Assembly: GCA_000717735.1 (NCBI GenBank)
Contig: JOBE01000051.1
Span: forward strand, 1 to 50,780
DNA: 50,780 nucleotides
Direction of reading: 5' to 3'
Source of the DNA: Streptomyces griseoluteus
GTDB lineage: Bacteria; Actinomycetota; Actinomycetes; Streptomycetales; Streptomycetaceae
Below, in pieces: positions 26,325-36,671 of this stretch (the first letter of the stretch is position 1; every line of letters starts with the position of its first letter). The notes below the pieces were generated by a model, which saw only the letters and a list, made by a program, of their open reading frames with translations, did no database searches and had not been told where the DNA came from. Position numbers and translations under genes: made by a program.

Positions 26325-28076
26325 TCAGCCGCGCAGCGCGGAGGCGAAGATGCCGGGCAGCTTCCCCGGGGACGGCGCCGCGGTGAAGCGGGTGACCCGC
26401 TGCAGGGTGGTGGCGCCGGAGCGGTTGGTGACGAAGTAGGGAGGCCGCGGTGACAGCGACGGCGAACCGGTGAACAGGCCGCGGGGAGCGGGCGCGAAGG
26501 GCGCGCGCAGCACGGTCTTCTCGATGTCGTCGTCGGCCAGCATGAAGGCATTGTGGACGAAGCCGATCCCGCTGCCGATGGACTGGCGGGTGTGACCGGG
26601 ATGGGCTCCCCACGGGGTGTAGCCGAGCAGGAACCCGATCGCGGACCAGCAGTTGACGCCGATCGTGCCGTACCGCAGGCCCGCCACGGCCGCGTCGACC
26701 GCGGCGCGGTGGTCCTTCTCCGTCCTCGGGTGGACGAGGAGCGTCGCGCCGAGGGTGCCGGGGAGGTGGTCGTTGGCGAAGGTGACGGCCTCGCCGAGGA
26801 AGGCGTCCGGGGTGGCCCCGGGGAGCCGTACGACGCCCAGCGCGCTGCCGAACACCTCGTCGGTCAGCAGCACGTCGGCCTGACCGTCGACGTCGGGGGC
26901 GTTGGGGGCATCGGTGGAGGCCGGGACGTCGGGGACCAGAAGCCGGCAGTCGCCCTCCCCGTGGACCTCGGCCTCCGGATGCGCCGTCCGCACGGCCGCC
27001 AGCCGCCGGTCCGCTCCCGGGTAGTAGTCGCTGCGGGCGGGCAGTTCGCGCAGCACCTGCCGGATCTCGGTGAGCAGCCGCTCGGTGCCGTCCCAGTCGC
27101 GGGGGAGTACGAGGATCTGGCTGGCGACGCAGTTGTGGCCGGAGTTGTTCGTCTTGCTGGTGACGATGTGCTCGGCCTGGAAGCGGAGGTCCGCCGTGCT
27201 CCACGGGCCGGGCACGACGACGCAGGGGCTGACGCCGCCGAGCTCGCTGCTGAACGGCTTGGTGTTCAGCGGGGTGTCCGCGCGGCGGCGCTCCCCGGCC
27301 TTCTCGTCCGTGCCCCAGACGATGGCGTCGTGCGTGCGCTCGCTGCCGGTGACGTGGATGGTGTCCACGCCCTCATGCGTGGTGAGATGAGCGCCCTCCG
27401 CCGCTCCGCCGTCGACGAACCGCACCCAGCCCCACGTGACGAACTCGTCGAAGACCCGCTCGAAATGGGGGCGGAGGTAGGCGTTGACCGGGTTCATCTT
27501 CGCGATGACGACCTGGCCGTCCACGTACAGCTTGTGCAGGATGTCGAGCGCGGTGATGGCCGCGACGTTGCCGGCGCCCAGGACGAGGGCGACGCCGGGG
27601 CCGACGGGCCGGCCACGGTACGCGGCCGCCGCCCGCGTCCGTACCCCGTCCGCCGTCGTGCCGGGCCGGGTCCACACCCGGGCGGTGAACCCGTTGAGCA
27701 GCAGGCCGTCCCAGCCGGTGGCGGGGAAGACGTCGACGACCGTCCGGCCGTCCCGCTCCCGTACGGCGCGGGCGTCGACCGGCTCCTTGCCGGCCGCGAT
27801 CCGGCGCAGCACCCGCAGATAGGCGCCCGTGGTCTGGGCCAGGGCCCACGGCGCTCCTGCCCAGTCCTCCGCCGCCCAGGGGGAGTCGGGGCCGTAGCCC
27901 TTGGCGCGGGCGCAGGCCGTGACCATGTCCTCGGCGCCGTGGGCTATCCGCGGCAGCAGCCGCTCCAGGAGCGCGATGCGCTCGGGGAGCGGCGTGGCCG
28001 TCCAGGTGCCGGCGCCCTCCCGCAGTTCGGCGACGGCGCGGTTCAGCGCCTCGATGTCGAGGATGGGTGAGGCCAT
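26325..28076 (-). CDS. Long aldehyde dehydrogenase-family protein
   Basis: The product is 583 residues from the ATG at 28076, which has AAGGAG 8 bases upstream. ALDH landmarks are present: LVLGAGNVAAI in the cofactor fold (165-175), E278 in ELGGVSP, and catalytic C316 in GHNCVASQ. The family is normally about 480-500 residues; here extra sequence lies at both ends and the cofactor motif (GAGN) differs from the usual GNP/GST pattern. It is oxidising rather than membrane-bound by appearance. It is followed by the acyl-CoA ligase in the same direction. What aldehyde it uses cannot be read from the sequence. Confidence 0.85.
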   Translation of the reverse strand: MASPILDIEALNRAVAELREGAGTWTATPLPERIALLERLLPRIAHGAEDMVTACARAKGYGPDSPWAAEDWAGAPWALAQTTGAYLRVLRRIAAGKEPVDARAVRERDGRTVVDVFPATGWDGLLLNGFTARVWTRPGTTADGVRTRAAAAYRGRPVGPGVALVLGAGNVAAITALDILHKLYVDGQVVIAKMNPVNAYLRPHFERVFDEFVTWGWVRFVDGGAAEGAHLTTHEGVDTIHVTGSERTHDAIVWGTDEKAGERRRADTPLNTKPFSSELGGVSPCVVVPGPWSTADLRFQAEHIVTSKTNNSGHNCVASQILVLPRDWDGTERLLTEIRQVLRELPARSDYYPGADRRLAAVRTAHPEAEVHGEGDCRLLVPDVPASTDAPNAPDVDGQADVLLTDEVFGSALGVVRLPGATPDAFLGEAVTFANDHLPGTLGATLLVHPRTEKDHRAAVDAAVAGLRYGTIGVNCWSAIGFLLGYTPWGAHPGHTRQSIGSGIGFVHNAFMLADDDIEKTVLRAPFAPAPRGLFTGSPSLSPRPPYFVTNRSGATTLQRVTRFTAAPSPGKLPGIFASALRG

Positions 28077-28137
28077 GGTCGGCTCCTTGGACGGCGGGCG
28101 TCGGTCGGCGTGGATCGGTGGGGGTACGGGCGGACGC

Positions 28138-28163
28138 ACGAGGCGGACGTACGAGGCGGACGT
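28138..28163. repeat. 13-bp perfect tandem duplication
   Basis: ACGAGGCGGACGT occurs at 28138-28150 and again at 28151-28163, in the gap between the MFS remnant and the aldehyde dehydrogenase gene. A degenerate third copy precedes it. No function is evident. Confidence 0.8.
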
Positions 28164-28188
28164 ACGCCGAGGGCAGGCGGTAGGGGTG

Positions 28189-29384
28189 TCAGGCGCTGGT
28201 GCGTGCCGCGTCGCGCGTCGGGTCGATCAGGATGAAGGCGGCGACGGCGCCGAGCAGGAGCAGGACGGCCGACAGCACGACGGCGTTCTGGTAGCCGGGC
28301 GTGCCCTGGCTGTCGACCATGCGGCCCACGAGGGTCGGGGCGATCAGGCCGGCGGTCGTCACCACGGCGTTCATCGTGCCGAGGGCGCCGCCGCGCCGTG
28401 CGGCCGGGGCGAGTTCGGCGACGGTGGTGATCGCGACGGTCGCGAAGGAACCGCCGAGCCCGCAGCCGGCGACGAGCAGCGCCGTCTTCGCTCCGGTGCC
28501 GTCGGCCGCGGGAACGGCGAGGAAACACAGCGCGCCGAGGAGTAGCAGACCCGCGCCGACGCGGCCGCGCGCCCAGCGGCTGCCCGCGCCGCGGCGCATC
28601 AGCCACCCGGTCAGCGCGGCCTGACCGAGCAGCACCGCGGCACCGAGTGCCCAGGGCAGGGCCACCAGGGTGCCGGCGGTCGCGGAGGAGTGGCCGAGGC
28701 CGTTCTTCAGGTAGGACGGCAGCCACACCAGCATGAGGGCCACGCACCAGTAGCCGGTGAAGTACGCCAGGGTGGTGCCGATCCAGGTACGGCTGCCGAA
28801 GACGCGCCGGTACGCGGGCCAGGCCCGGGACTCGACGGACACGGAGGCGGGAGCGGCCCCGGCTTCGGCGTCGCGGTACCGGCCGTCCGCGCCGCACACG
28901 AACCAGACCGCGGCCCACACGAGACCCACGCCCGCGACCACCCAGAGGGCGGAGCGCCAGCCGTGGTTCTGGATGACCCAGGTAAGGCCAGGGGCGGCGG
29001 TGATCACACCCAGCGTGACGCCGAGGGTGACCAGGGCGCCGGGCAGGTTGCGCCGGTCGTTGGGGAACCAGGACAACGCGGCCTGCTGGGCGACCGGGAA
29101 CGCGGGTCCCTCGGCGGCGCCGAGCACGATCCGGGTGCCGATCAGGACGGCGAGCCCGCCACCGAGGGCGGCGGGCACCTGGGCCACCGACCAGAGCAGG
29201 GCCATGACCAGCAGGAGCCACTTCAGGGACACCCGGTCGGCCAGCAGGCCCACCACGACCGCGGCCACGGAGAACAGCAGGAAGAACGCGCTGTTCGCCA
29301 GCCCGAAGTCGGCCGCGGACAGACCCAGATCGGCCCGGATCTCGTCGGCCGCGAGGCCGAACACGGCCTTGTCGGCGAAGTCTT
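28189..29384 (-). pseudogene. MFS transporter lacking its N-terminus
   Basis: The minus-strand frame codes for about 397 residues of a major facilitator transporter. It begins abruptly at DFADKAVFGLAADEIRADLG, inside what is normally the first membrane helix, and runs through about eleven helices. The loop motif GLLADRVSLKW follows helix 2. Normally 25-45 residues precede the FADKAV segment. Upstream of 29384 the DNA codes for a NmrA-family protein in another frame, so the transporter has no proper start. The body has intact codon usage and no stop, which suggests a recent event or an assembly joint. It resembles anion:cation or sugar-acid symporters. Confidence 0.75.
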
Positions 29385-29795
29385 GTAGTGGTCCTGGAGG
29401 GTCGGCATCCGGTCGTCGTCGAGGGGAACGCACTCCCGTGTGTCCTCCAGCGTGGACCGGATCGCGTGCTGCACTCCCGCGTGGGAGGCGGCCCGCGCGA
29501 GCGCCCGGGCCTGGGCCTTCTCCCGTTCCGCGGACACGTGTTCCCGGAAGTTGGTGACGAGGAAGGCGCCGTACGCGTGCTCGAAGGCCGGCGCGAGGCT
29601 CGCCTCGTCGTCCATGTCGGCCCGGACGACGTCGGCGCCCAGTCGCCTCGGTTCCCGCGCACTGTCGGAGTCCGGGTGCCGGGTGACGGCCCGGATCGAG
29701 AAGGCCGGATCGCGATCGGCCAGAGCCGCTCTGACGAGTTCGCCACCCTGGCGGCCGGTGGCCCCGAACACCGTGATGATCTTCTTGCCGGTCAT
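29382..29795 (-). pseudogene. NmrA-family NAD(P)-binding protein, N-terminal fragment
   Basis: The first 138 codons are a convincing NmrA-like Rossmann protein: VFGATGRQGGELV at the cofactor site, the ADMDDEASLAPAF strand, and FLVTNFREHVS. It ends at MPTLQDHYK, after which the family continues with a conserved segment about a HFDAKGE motif that is absent here. The DNA switches at about 29383 to the MFS transporter in a different frame; the NmrA frame runs on as nonsense to 29223. About half of a roughly 290-residue protein is left. GAGG about 11 bases before the ATG supports the start at 29795. Confidence 0.78.
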
Positions 29796-29858
29796 CGCTG
29801 AATCGCCTCACGCCCAGGACGCATCGCCGAACTGCTCGCACCTTGCCTGTCGTCCGCC

Positions 29859-31721
<1,863 letters not shown>

Positions 31722-31861
31722 GCCGGCCTCCCGACATCGGCCGAGGCGCACGACACCCCGGCGCTCTCACCGCCCGGCGTCTTCCCCGCCTGAGAGCGGG
31801 CATGCCGTCCGGCCGTGTCCGGTCACAGGAGCGGAGAGGCCGGGGGGGGCAGCAGGACTCC

Positions 31862-32239
31862 TCAGACCACTGAGAGCAGGTCCACCACGAAGACGAGGGT
31901 GGAACCCGCCGGGATCAACGGCGAGGGGGACTGCTTGCCGTACCCGAGGCGCGGGGGAACGATGATCTCGCGCCGACCGCCGACCTTCATCCCCCTGATT
32001 CCCCGGTCCCAGCCCTTGATGACCCTGCCACCCCCCACGGCGAACTTGAACGGCTCGCCCCGGTTCCAGGAGGCGTCGAACTCCCTTCCGGACTCGAAGG
32101 TGACCCCGACGTAGTGGACCCGGACGACCCTGCCCGGCTTAGCCTCGGGCCCGTCCCCGACGACGAGGTCCCGGATCGTCAGCTCCTGGGGAGCGTCACT
32201 CCCCGGCACTTCGATCTCGGGCTTCGTCAGTTCACTCAT
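31862..32239 (-). CDS. FKBP-type peptidyl-prolyl isomerase
   Basis: The 125-residue protein is a single FKBP domain with VRVHYVGVTFESGREFDASW, the FAVGGGRVIKGWDRGIRGMKVGGRREIIVPP core and the LGYG and PAGSTLVFVVDLL motifs that form the active site. There is no signal peptide, so it is cytoplasmic. GAGG five bases before the ATG at 32239 fixes the start. The gene lies 140 bases upstream of dnaK in the same direction, so the two folding helpers could be co-expressed. Confidence 0.95.
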   Translation of the reverse strand: MSELTKPEIEVPGSDAPQELTIRDLVVGDGPEAKPGRVVRVHYVGVTFESGREFDASWNRGEPFKFAVGGGRVIKGWDRGIRGMKVGGRREIIVPPRLGYGKQSPSPLIPAGSTLVFVVDLLSVV

Positions 32240-32382
32240 CGCAGCCTCATTACTCTCCGCCGGAATCCCTCGTACAGACCAGCCGGGCGCGTGGTCACTC
32301 CACGCATGGTCGATCAGGCTACCGAGAACCCTGATCGACCCGAGCGCGCCCACGCGGCGGCGCAGCGCACGCCGGACAGGCC

Positions 32383-33303
32383 TCACCTCCAGTCGCCGAA
32401 CCTCTCGAAGAACGCCTCCACGGAGCGCACACTCGCTGCCGTGACGGCGTCCCGTTGCACCTCCCAGTCTCCGGCGAACGCCTCGACCAGTACCTCCGCA
32501 GCCCTGGGCGTACCGATCACCTTGCGCAGGCACTCCTCGCGGCGCGAGCCGTCGAAATGGACGAGGGCCACCCGTGCCACGTTGTACGCGCGGCTCGCGG
32601 AACTCAGACGGTAGGGCGGGTACGGGCGGAACCGGTGCTCCAGCCGTGCCGACGGGACGGCCAGCACGTCGATCCCGGCGCGCCACGCCCGCAGGCTGAA
32701 GTCGACGTCCTCGAGCCCCAGCTCGCGGAAGGCCCCGAAGCCGCCCAGCCGCTCGAAGACCGCCCTCCGCACCGCCAGGCAGCCGCCCGGCGCGATGGGC
32801 ACCGGGTACGGGGCGCCGTCCGGCCCCGGCGGAAGCCAGCGCACCCGCAGGTCGGCGTCGATCAGGCGGGCGCCGCAGCCCGGCGCCGTGCTGCCGAAGT
32901 CGCGCAGAACGGGTGCGAGGACGGCGTCGGGCCCTGCGGCCAGCGCGGCCCGCAGCCTGCCGAGGCAGTCCCGCTCCAGCCGGCAGTGCGCGTCCAGGAA
33001 CAGCAGGTGCGTGCCCCGGGCGAGCCGGGCGCCCGCGTTGCGGGCCGCCGCGACGCCGCTGCGCGGGATGCGGTGTACCACGACTCCTCGCGCGCGCCAC
33101 TCCTCCACCTCCAGCGCGGCACAACTGCCGTCGGTGCTGCCGTCGTCGACGACGATGGTCTCGTCGGCGACGTCCGACCCGGCGAACACGGACCTCAGGG
33201 TCTCGTGCAGCTCCGTGCCCTCGTCCAGGCTCGCGATCACCAGCGAAACGGTCACCGGCCGCCCAAGAGGCCCCCGCTCCGCTCCGGGCGCCGTGCGGGT
33301 CAT
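32383..33303 (-). CDS. Family 2 glycosyltransferase
   Basis: The 306-residue protein has a GT-A fold: SLVIASLDEG, then VVDDGSTDGS (nucleotide-binding aspartates), a metal-binding DAH variant of DxD (FLDAHC, about 104), and ELGLEDVDFSLRAWRAG near 220, as in GalNAc- and chondroitin-type transferases. It has no membrane segment. It transfers a sugar from a nucleotide donor to an unknown acceptor. The start overlaps the stop of the preceding gene in ATGA. Together with the 2OG oxygenase two genes upstream it may modify a small molecule or peptide. Confidence 0.88.
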   Translation of the reverse strand: MTRTAPGAERGPLGRPVTVSLVIASLDEGTELHETLRSVFAGSDVADETIVVDDGSTDGSCAALEVEEWRARGVVVHRIPRSGVAAARNAGARLARGTHLLFLDAHCRLERDCLGRLRAALAAGPDAVLAPVLRDFGSTAPGCGARLIDADLRVRWLPPGPDGAPYPVPIAPGGCLAVRRAVFERLGGFGAFRELGLEDVDFSLRAWRAGIDVLAVPSARLEHRFRPYPPYRLSSASRAYNVARVALVHFDGSRREECLRKVIGTPRAAEVLVEAFAGDWEVQRDAVTAASVRSVEAFFERFGDWR

Positions 33304-34040
33304 TCCAGCGGGGGGCCGGGCGTGCCGGGCGGAACTCCTCCGGGAGGAGACGTGGCGATCAGGTCGATCAGGCCCGGCAGCATGGCCGCGTACCGGATCG
33401 AGTCCTGCAGGTAGGCCGTGAGCCCGGCGCTCAGTGCGAAGTGGTACGAGCTCAGCCGGTCGAGCTCGCCGCCGTCCAGACCGAGCGCCAGCAGGTCGCC
33501 GAGGCTCAGCCGGCCCAGGCTCAGCGCGTCGAGCACCTTCTGCGGCGTCGCGGAGAATTCCAGGTAGTCGGCGAAGTCGGTGGACGACTGGAAGTCGGCC
33601 TCGGCGAAGCCGGCCTGTTCGAGCGCGCGCTCGAGAGCCCGGTCGCCCTGGCGGACCAGATACCCGGCCGACGGCACGTCCGCCTCGCGCAGGTGCTCAA
33701 GGAGCTGCTTCGTCAGGGCACCGACGAGGCCGATGTTGGTGGCGTTCCGCCGGTCCGTCAGGACCGGGGTGAGATGGGCCCGGTTCTCGCTGCCGATCAT
33801 GGCGATGCCCACGGCCTCGACGGTCTTCGACCCGATGCCCTTGGGCGGCCACGGCCGCTCCGTCGTGGCCAGCGCAAGGACCAGACCGCCCCGGGACAAC
33901 AGCGGTTCGAGGACCTCGGAATAGAGGTGCGGAAACCGGTTGCGGCGGCAGAACGCGGCGAGCGCCGTCCTCGTCTCGACGTCGGTCTCCTTCGTCACCG
34001 TCATCCGGACCGACTCGTTCGCGGGGGAGTGGTGGGTCAT
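33300..34040 (-). CDS. Protein of unknown function in the oxygenase-glycosyltransferase unit
   Basis: The 246-residue protein has no signal peptide or membrane helix. The middle (about 100-160: NATNIGLVGALTKQLLEHL, RALEQAGFAEADF) has a weak look of a GNAT acyltransferase fold, but no acetyl-CoA loop I can name. The end is proline and glycine rich. GGAGG about 6 bases before the ATG at 34040 fixes the start. It overlaps both the upstream oxygenase and the downstream glycosyltransferase by 4 bases, so the three are almost certainly translated together. Confidence 0.8.
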   Translation of the reverse strand: MTHHSPANESVRMTVTKETDVETRTALAAFCRRNRFPHLYSEVLEPLLSRGGLVLALATTERPWPPKGIGSKTVEAVGIAMIGSENRAHLTPVLTDRRNATNIGLVGALTKQLLEHLREADVPSAGYLVRQGDRALERALEQAGFAEADFQSSTDFADYLEFSATPQKVLDALSLGRLSLGDLLALGLDGGELDRLSSYHFALSAGLTAYLQDSIRYAAMLPGLIDLIATSPPGGVPPGTPGPPLE

Positions 34041-34663
34041 CGCGGGCCTCCGAGGGCGGGGGAGTCTGCACTGGACATCCACCCCGCGACGGCGTACCGC
34101 GTGCCGTCGCGCACGGCCGCCACCTCGTGCATCAGGGAGGACCGGAACAACAGCAGCAGGCCGGGCTCGGGCACCACGACCACCCGGCGGTCGCGCAGGC
34201 CAGGGTCGGTCTCGTAGACGGTGAGCGCGCCGCCGTCGAACGTCGGCAGGGCCTCGCTGCCGTCGCGCCCGTTGAGGTAGAGCAGCAGCGACCACCGGTG
34301 GGCGGCCAGCCGGGGCGGATCGTCCTTGTGGTTGGCCACGTCCCGGTGCGCGCGGAAGTAGCTGCCCTTCTCGTACGACATGAAGTACGGGCCGTACAGG
34401 TAGTCCGCTTCCGAGTCGAACTCCGCGCGGTGGTCGACGAAATAGGACGTCATGCGTGCGCCGATGCGGCGCTTGAAGTCCTCCGGGAAGTGGTGGTCGA
34501 AGCACAGGCGCAGCGACTCGTCCAGGATCGATTCGCCCGCGCGCACGATCTGGGCCGGCTCCCGCGGCGCCTGCGCCATCGCCCGGATGACGTCGGCGCA
34601 TTCGGCGACCGAAAGGAATCCACGGGTCGACGCGATGTTCTGCGTCCTGAACTGGGGCTGCAT
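34037..34663 (-). CDS. 2-oxoglutarate/Fe(II)-dependent oxygenase (prolyl hydroxylase-like)
   Basis: The 208-residue protein carries the facial triad H106-x-D108 and H179, with R189 placed to hold 2-oxoglutarate, in the P4Hc arrangement (YFRAHRDV ... LMHEVAAVRDGTRY). It should hydroxylate or otherwise oxidise a substrate in the cytoplasm; the substrate is not visible. The ATG at 34663 follows GGGAGG by about 9 bases; the open frame to 34705 has no such site. It is the first gene of a three-gene unit with an unknown protein and a glycosyltransferase. Confidence 0.88.
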   Translation of the reverse strand: MQPQFRTQNIASTRGFLSVAECADVIRAMAQAPREPAQIVRAGESILDESLRLCFDHHFPEDFKRRIGARMTSYFVDHRAEFDSEADYLYGPYFMSYEKGSYFRAHRDVANHKDDPPRLAAHRWSLLLYLNGRDGSEALPTFDGGALTVYETDPGLRDRRVVVVPEPGLLLLFRSSLMHEVAAVRDGTRYAVAGWMSSADSPALGGPR

Positions 34664-34765
34664 GGCGTGGCGCCTCCCGGTCGCGTACGCCTCGTGGGGT
34701 GGCACGAGACTCCTCCAGACAAGCGCCGGCCACCCCGACCCGCACGCCGGACTAGCCCGACCGAC

Positions 34766-34813
34766 GGGTACGCCGACACACGGGTACGCCGACCGATGGG
34801 TACGCCGATCGCG
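34766..34813. repeat. Three 16-bp direct repeats (GGGTACGCCGA core)
   Basis: The 11-mer GGGTACGCCGA occurs at 34766-34776, 34782-34792 and 34798-34808, exactly 16 bases apart, with spacers CACAC and CCGAT. The array lies in the 153-base gap between two minus-strand units, about 100 bases upstream of the oxygenase start. It could be a binding array for a regulator or a slippage product. Confidence 0.85.
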
Positions 34814-34816
34814 AGG

Positions 34817-36655
34817 TCACCCCTGACCGTGCCGCGAGATCACGACGGGATCCTCGATGAGCCGCACGGTCGGAGCAGGCTTCGGCACCGGACGCTTCCA
34901 CACGCCCTCGTGGTCCGCGACATCGTCCAACTCCCAGTTGCGGCAGGTCCCGTCGAGTGCCAGCGGGTAGAGGGTGAGCGTGCCGTCCCGCGCGAGGTGC
35001 ATCCGGAGGAAGCCCTTGTGGTCGTCGATGGACTGCCCGGACATCTGCCATTCGGCGACCAGGCCCCGGTTCGTCCACAGCACCCACAGGGCGAAGAGCT
35101 GGGAGCCGAGCGAAGCGCCCATGAGGGCGGCGACGACCAGCAGGATGCCCAGGAACGCGAAGCCGTTCCAGGAGGACGGGATCGACCGGGCGATGGCGAC
35201 GGTGACGCTCAGGGCCGCGACGGCGACCGCCGCCTGGAACAGCACGGCCACGACCGGACCGGACGGCGCCCTGGGGCGCCGCTCGCGCAGCAGCCCCCTC
35301 CACCAGCCGATCACGAAGGGCAGGACGAAGAGGACGGCACTCGTACAGAGCATGCCGAGCAGGTCGTCGGCGCCGGCGCTCCGCAGGGCCCCGACGGGAT
35401 GGTGCCGGCCCTCGGCCAGCGCGAACGCGGCGCTCGCGATCAGGACGAGCACCATCTGTACCGCCCCGGCCAGGACGGCGAATCCGGGGTTGCGCCGGGG
35501 CAGCCAGTACCGCGACCAGGGCTTGGCGATCGCGCGGGCGAGCGAGCGGGACTCCACCGCGTCCGGGTACGTGTGCTGGGCGAGGACGAACGCCGTCGGC
35601 GGGTGGTCCTTCCTCCGCATGCGTGAGGTGGCCGGCGGCAGGGGCAGGGCCTTCGGGAGCCTGTGGGTGGACGAGAGGAACGCGCCGCCCAGGCCGCACG
35701 TCACCATCTGGCGCCGCCGCGGGTCCGGGGGCAGAGCGTCGTCGGCCCCGGACCCGTCATCGGGCAGCCGCTCCGCGTAGCGGGCGTAGTGGTGCTTGTC
35801 GCCGGTCAGCCACAACCGGATCGAGGCGCCCGTCTCCTCGTGCTTCCGGGTCGTCCGGTCGAAGCGGGACCGCACGATGTTGCGGTCGAACCAGTGCAGG
35901 GAGTTGAAGGCGTCGGACCTCTCGTCGCTCCTCACCCAGGTGGGTTCGGCCGAGCAGACGATGACGCTGTCACCCGGACGCAGCCGCGGCGCGAAATGGG
36001 TCTCGAAGTAGCGCCGCTGCGGATCGTCGAAGTAGGTGCCGAGCTGGCTGTCCAGCCCGACGAGCCACCAGCGCTGCGGCAGTTCCACGGCGAAGTAGCT
36101 CCGGGTCTGCCGGGTGTGCCAGCCGCCGATCTCGCTTTCCTGAGCGAACATCCGCAGGAACGCGGTGAGCCCGTCGTACCAGTCGTGGTTGCCCGGCAGC
36201 GCGACCATGAGCGGCTCGTTCGGCGCCGACGGGAGCGCCGCGCGGTAGGGCCCCTTCATCCGGTCCTCGTACGCGGTCGCGGACGCCACCGGGTACACCT
36301 GGTCCCCGCCGAGGACGAGCAGCGAGCCACGGGGGAGCGAGCCGGGCCCGTCGCAGGCGAGTCGGTCCGCCCCCAGGGCGGACGCCACCGAAGCCGTCGC
36401 CTCGAAGCCGTCGCCGAGGTCCGCGACGAAATCGATCCAGATCTCCTCGGCGCCGGGATCCGCCAACGGAGCCCGCAGGAGACCGGCCTCCAGCGCGCCC
36501 TGGATCTCTCGCTTGTCCGAGTAGCCGGCGAAGACGGCGGCCAGGCCGACCTTGACCGCTGTACGCGCCAGCTCCTTCGGCGCGAGCCAGCGCACCGGCT
36601 CCTGCGGAATGAAGCGGAGCTCGTCCGCGTGTCTGCGCAGCTCATTGAAGTCCAC
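34817..36655 (-). CDS. Membrane-anchored metallophosphoesterase
   Basis: The 612-residue protein has a calcineurin-like phosphoesterase domain in its first half, with metal-ligand motifs GGDQVYP (about 115), PGNHDWYDG (about 154) and TGDKHHYARY (about 285). The usual first motif is reduced to ADLGDG. The second half has about four membrane helices (from about 395 to 525), then a cytoplasmic-looking tail. It may hydrolyse a phospholipid, phosphodiester or nucleotide at the membrane. The start is GTG at 36655 after GAGGAGG. It lies 16 bases downstream of the patatin gene and forms a unit with it and the GMC oxidoreductase. Confidence 0.88.
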   Translation of the reverse strand: MDFNELRRHADELRFIPQEPVRWLAPKELARTAVKVGLAAVFAGYSDKREIQGALEAGLLRAPLADPGAEEIWIDFVADLGDGFEATASVASALGADRLACDGPGSLPRGSLLVLGGDQVYPVASATAYEDRMKGPYRAALPSAPNEPLMVALPGNHDWYDGLTAFLRMFAQESEIGGWHTRQTRSYFAVELPQRWWLVGLDSQLGTYFDDPQRRYFETHFAPRLRPGDSVIVCSAEPTWVRSDERSDAFNSLHWFDRNIVRSRFDRTTRKHEETGASIRLWLTGDKHHYARYAERLPDDGSGADDALPPDPRRRQMVTCGLGGAFLSSTHRLPKALPLPPATSRMRRKDHPPTAFVLAQHTYPDAVESRSLARAIAKPWSRYWLPRRNPGFAVLAGAVQMVLVLIASAAFALAEGRHHPVGALRSAGADDLLGMLCTSAVLFVLPFVIGWWRGLLRERRPRAPSGPVVAVLFQAAVAVAALSVTVAIARSIPSSWNGFAFLGILLVVAALMGASLGSQLFALWVLWTNRGLVAEWQMSGQSIDDHKGFLRMHLARDGTLTLYPLALDGTCRNWELDDVADHEGVWKRPVPKPAPTVRLIEDPVVISRHGQG

Positions 36656-36671
36656 GTCGGCTCCTCCTCGG

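Noticed and set aside
29382..29841. Fused NmrA-MFS single protein
   Set aside because: The two parts are in different frames, and the MFS-frame sequence upstream of the joint is arginine- and proline-rich nonsense.
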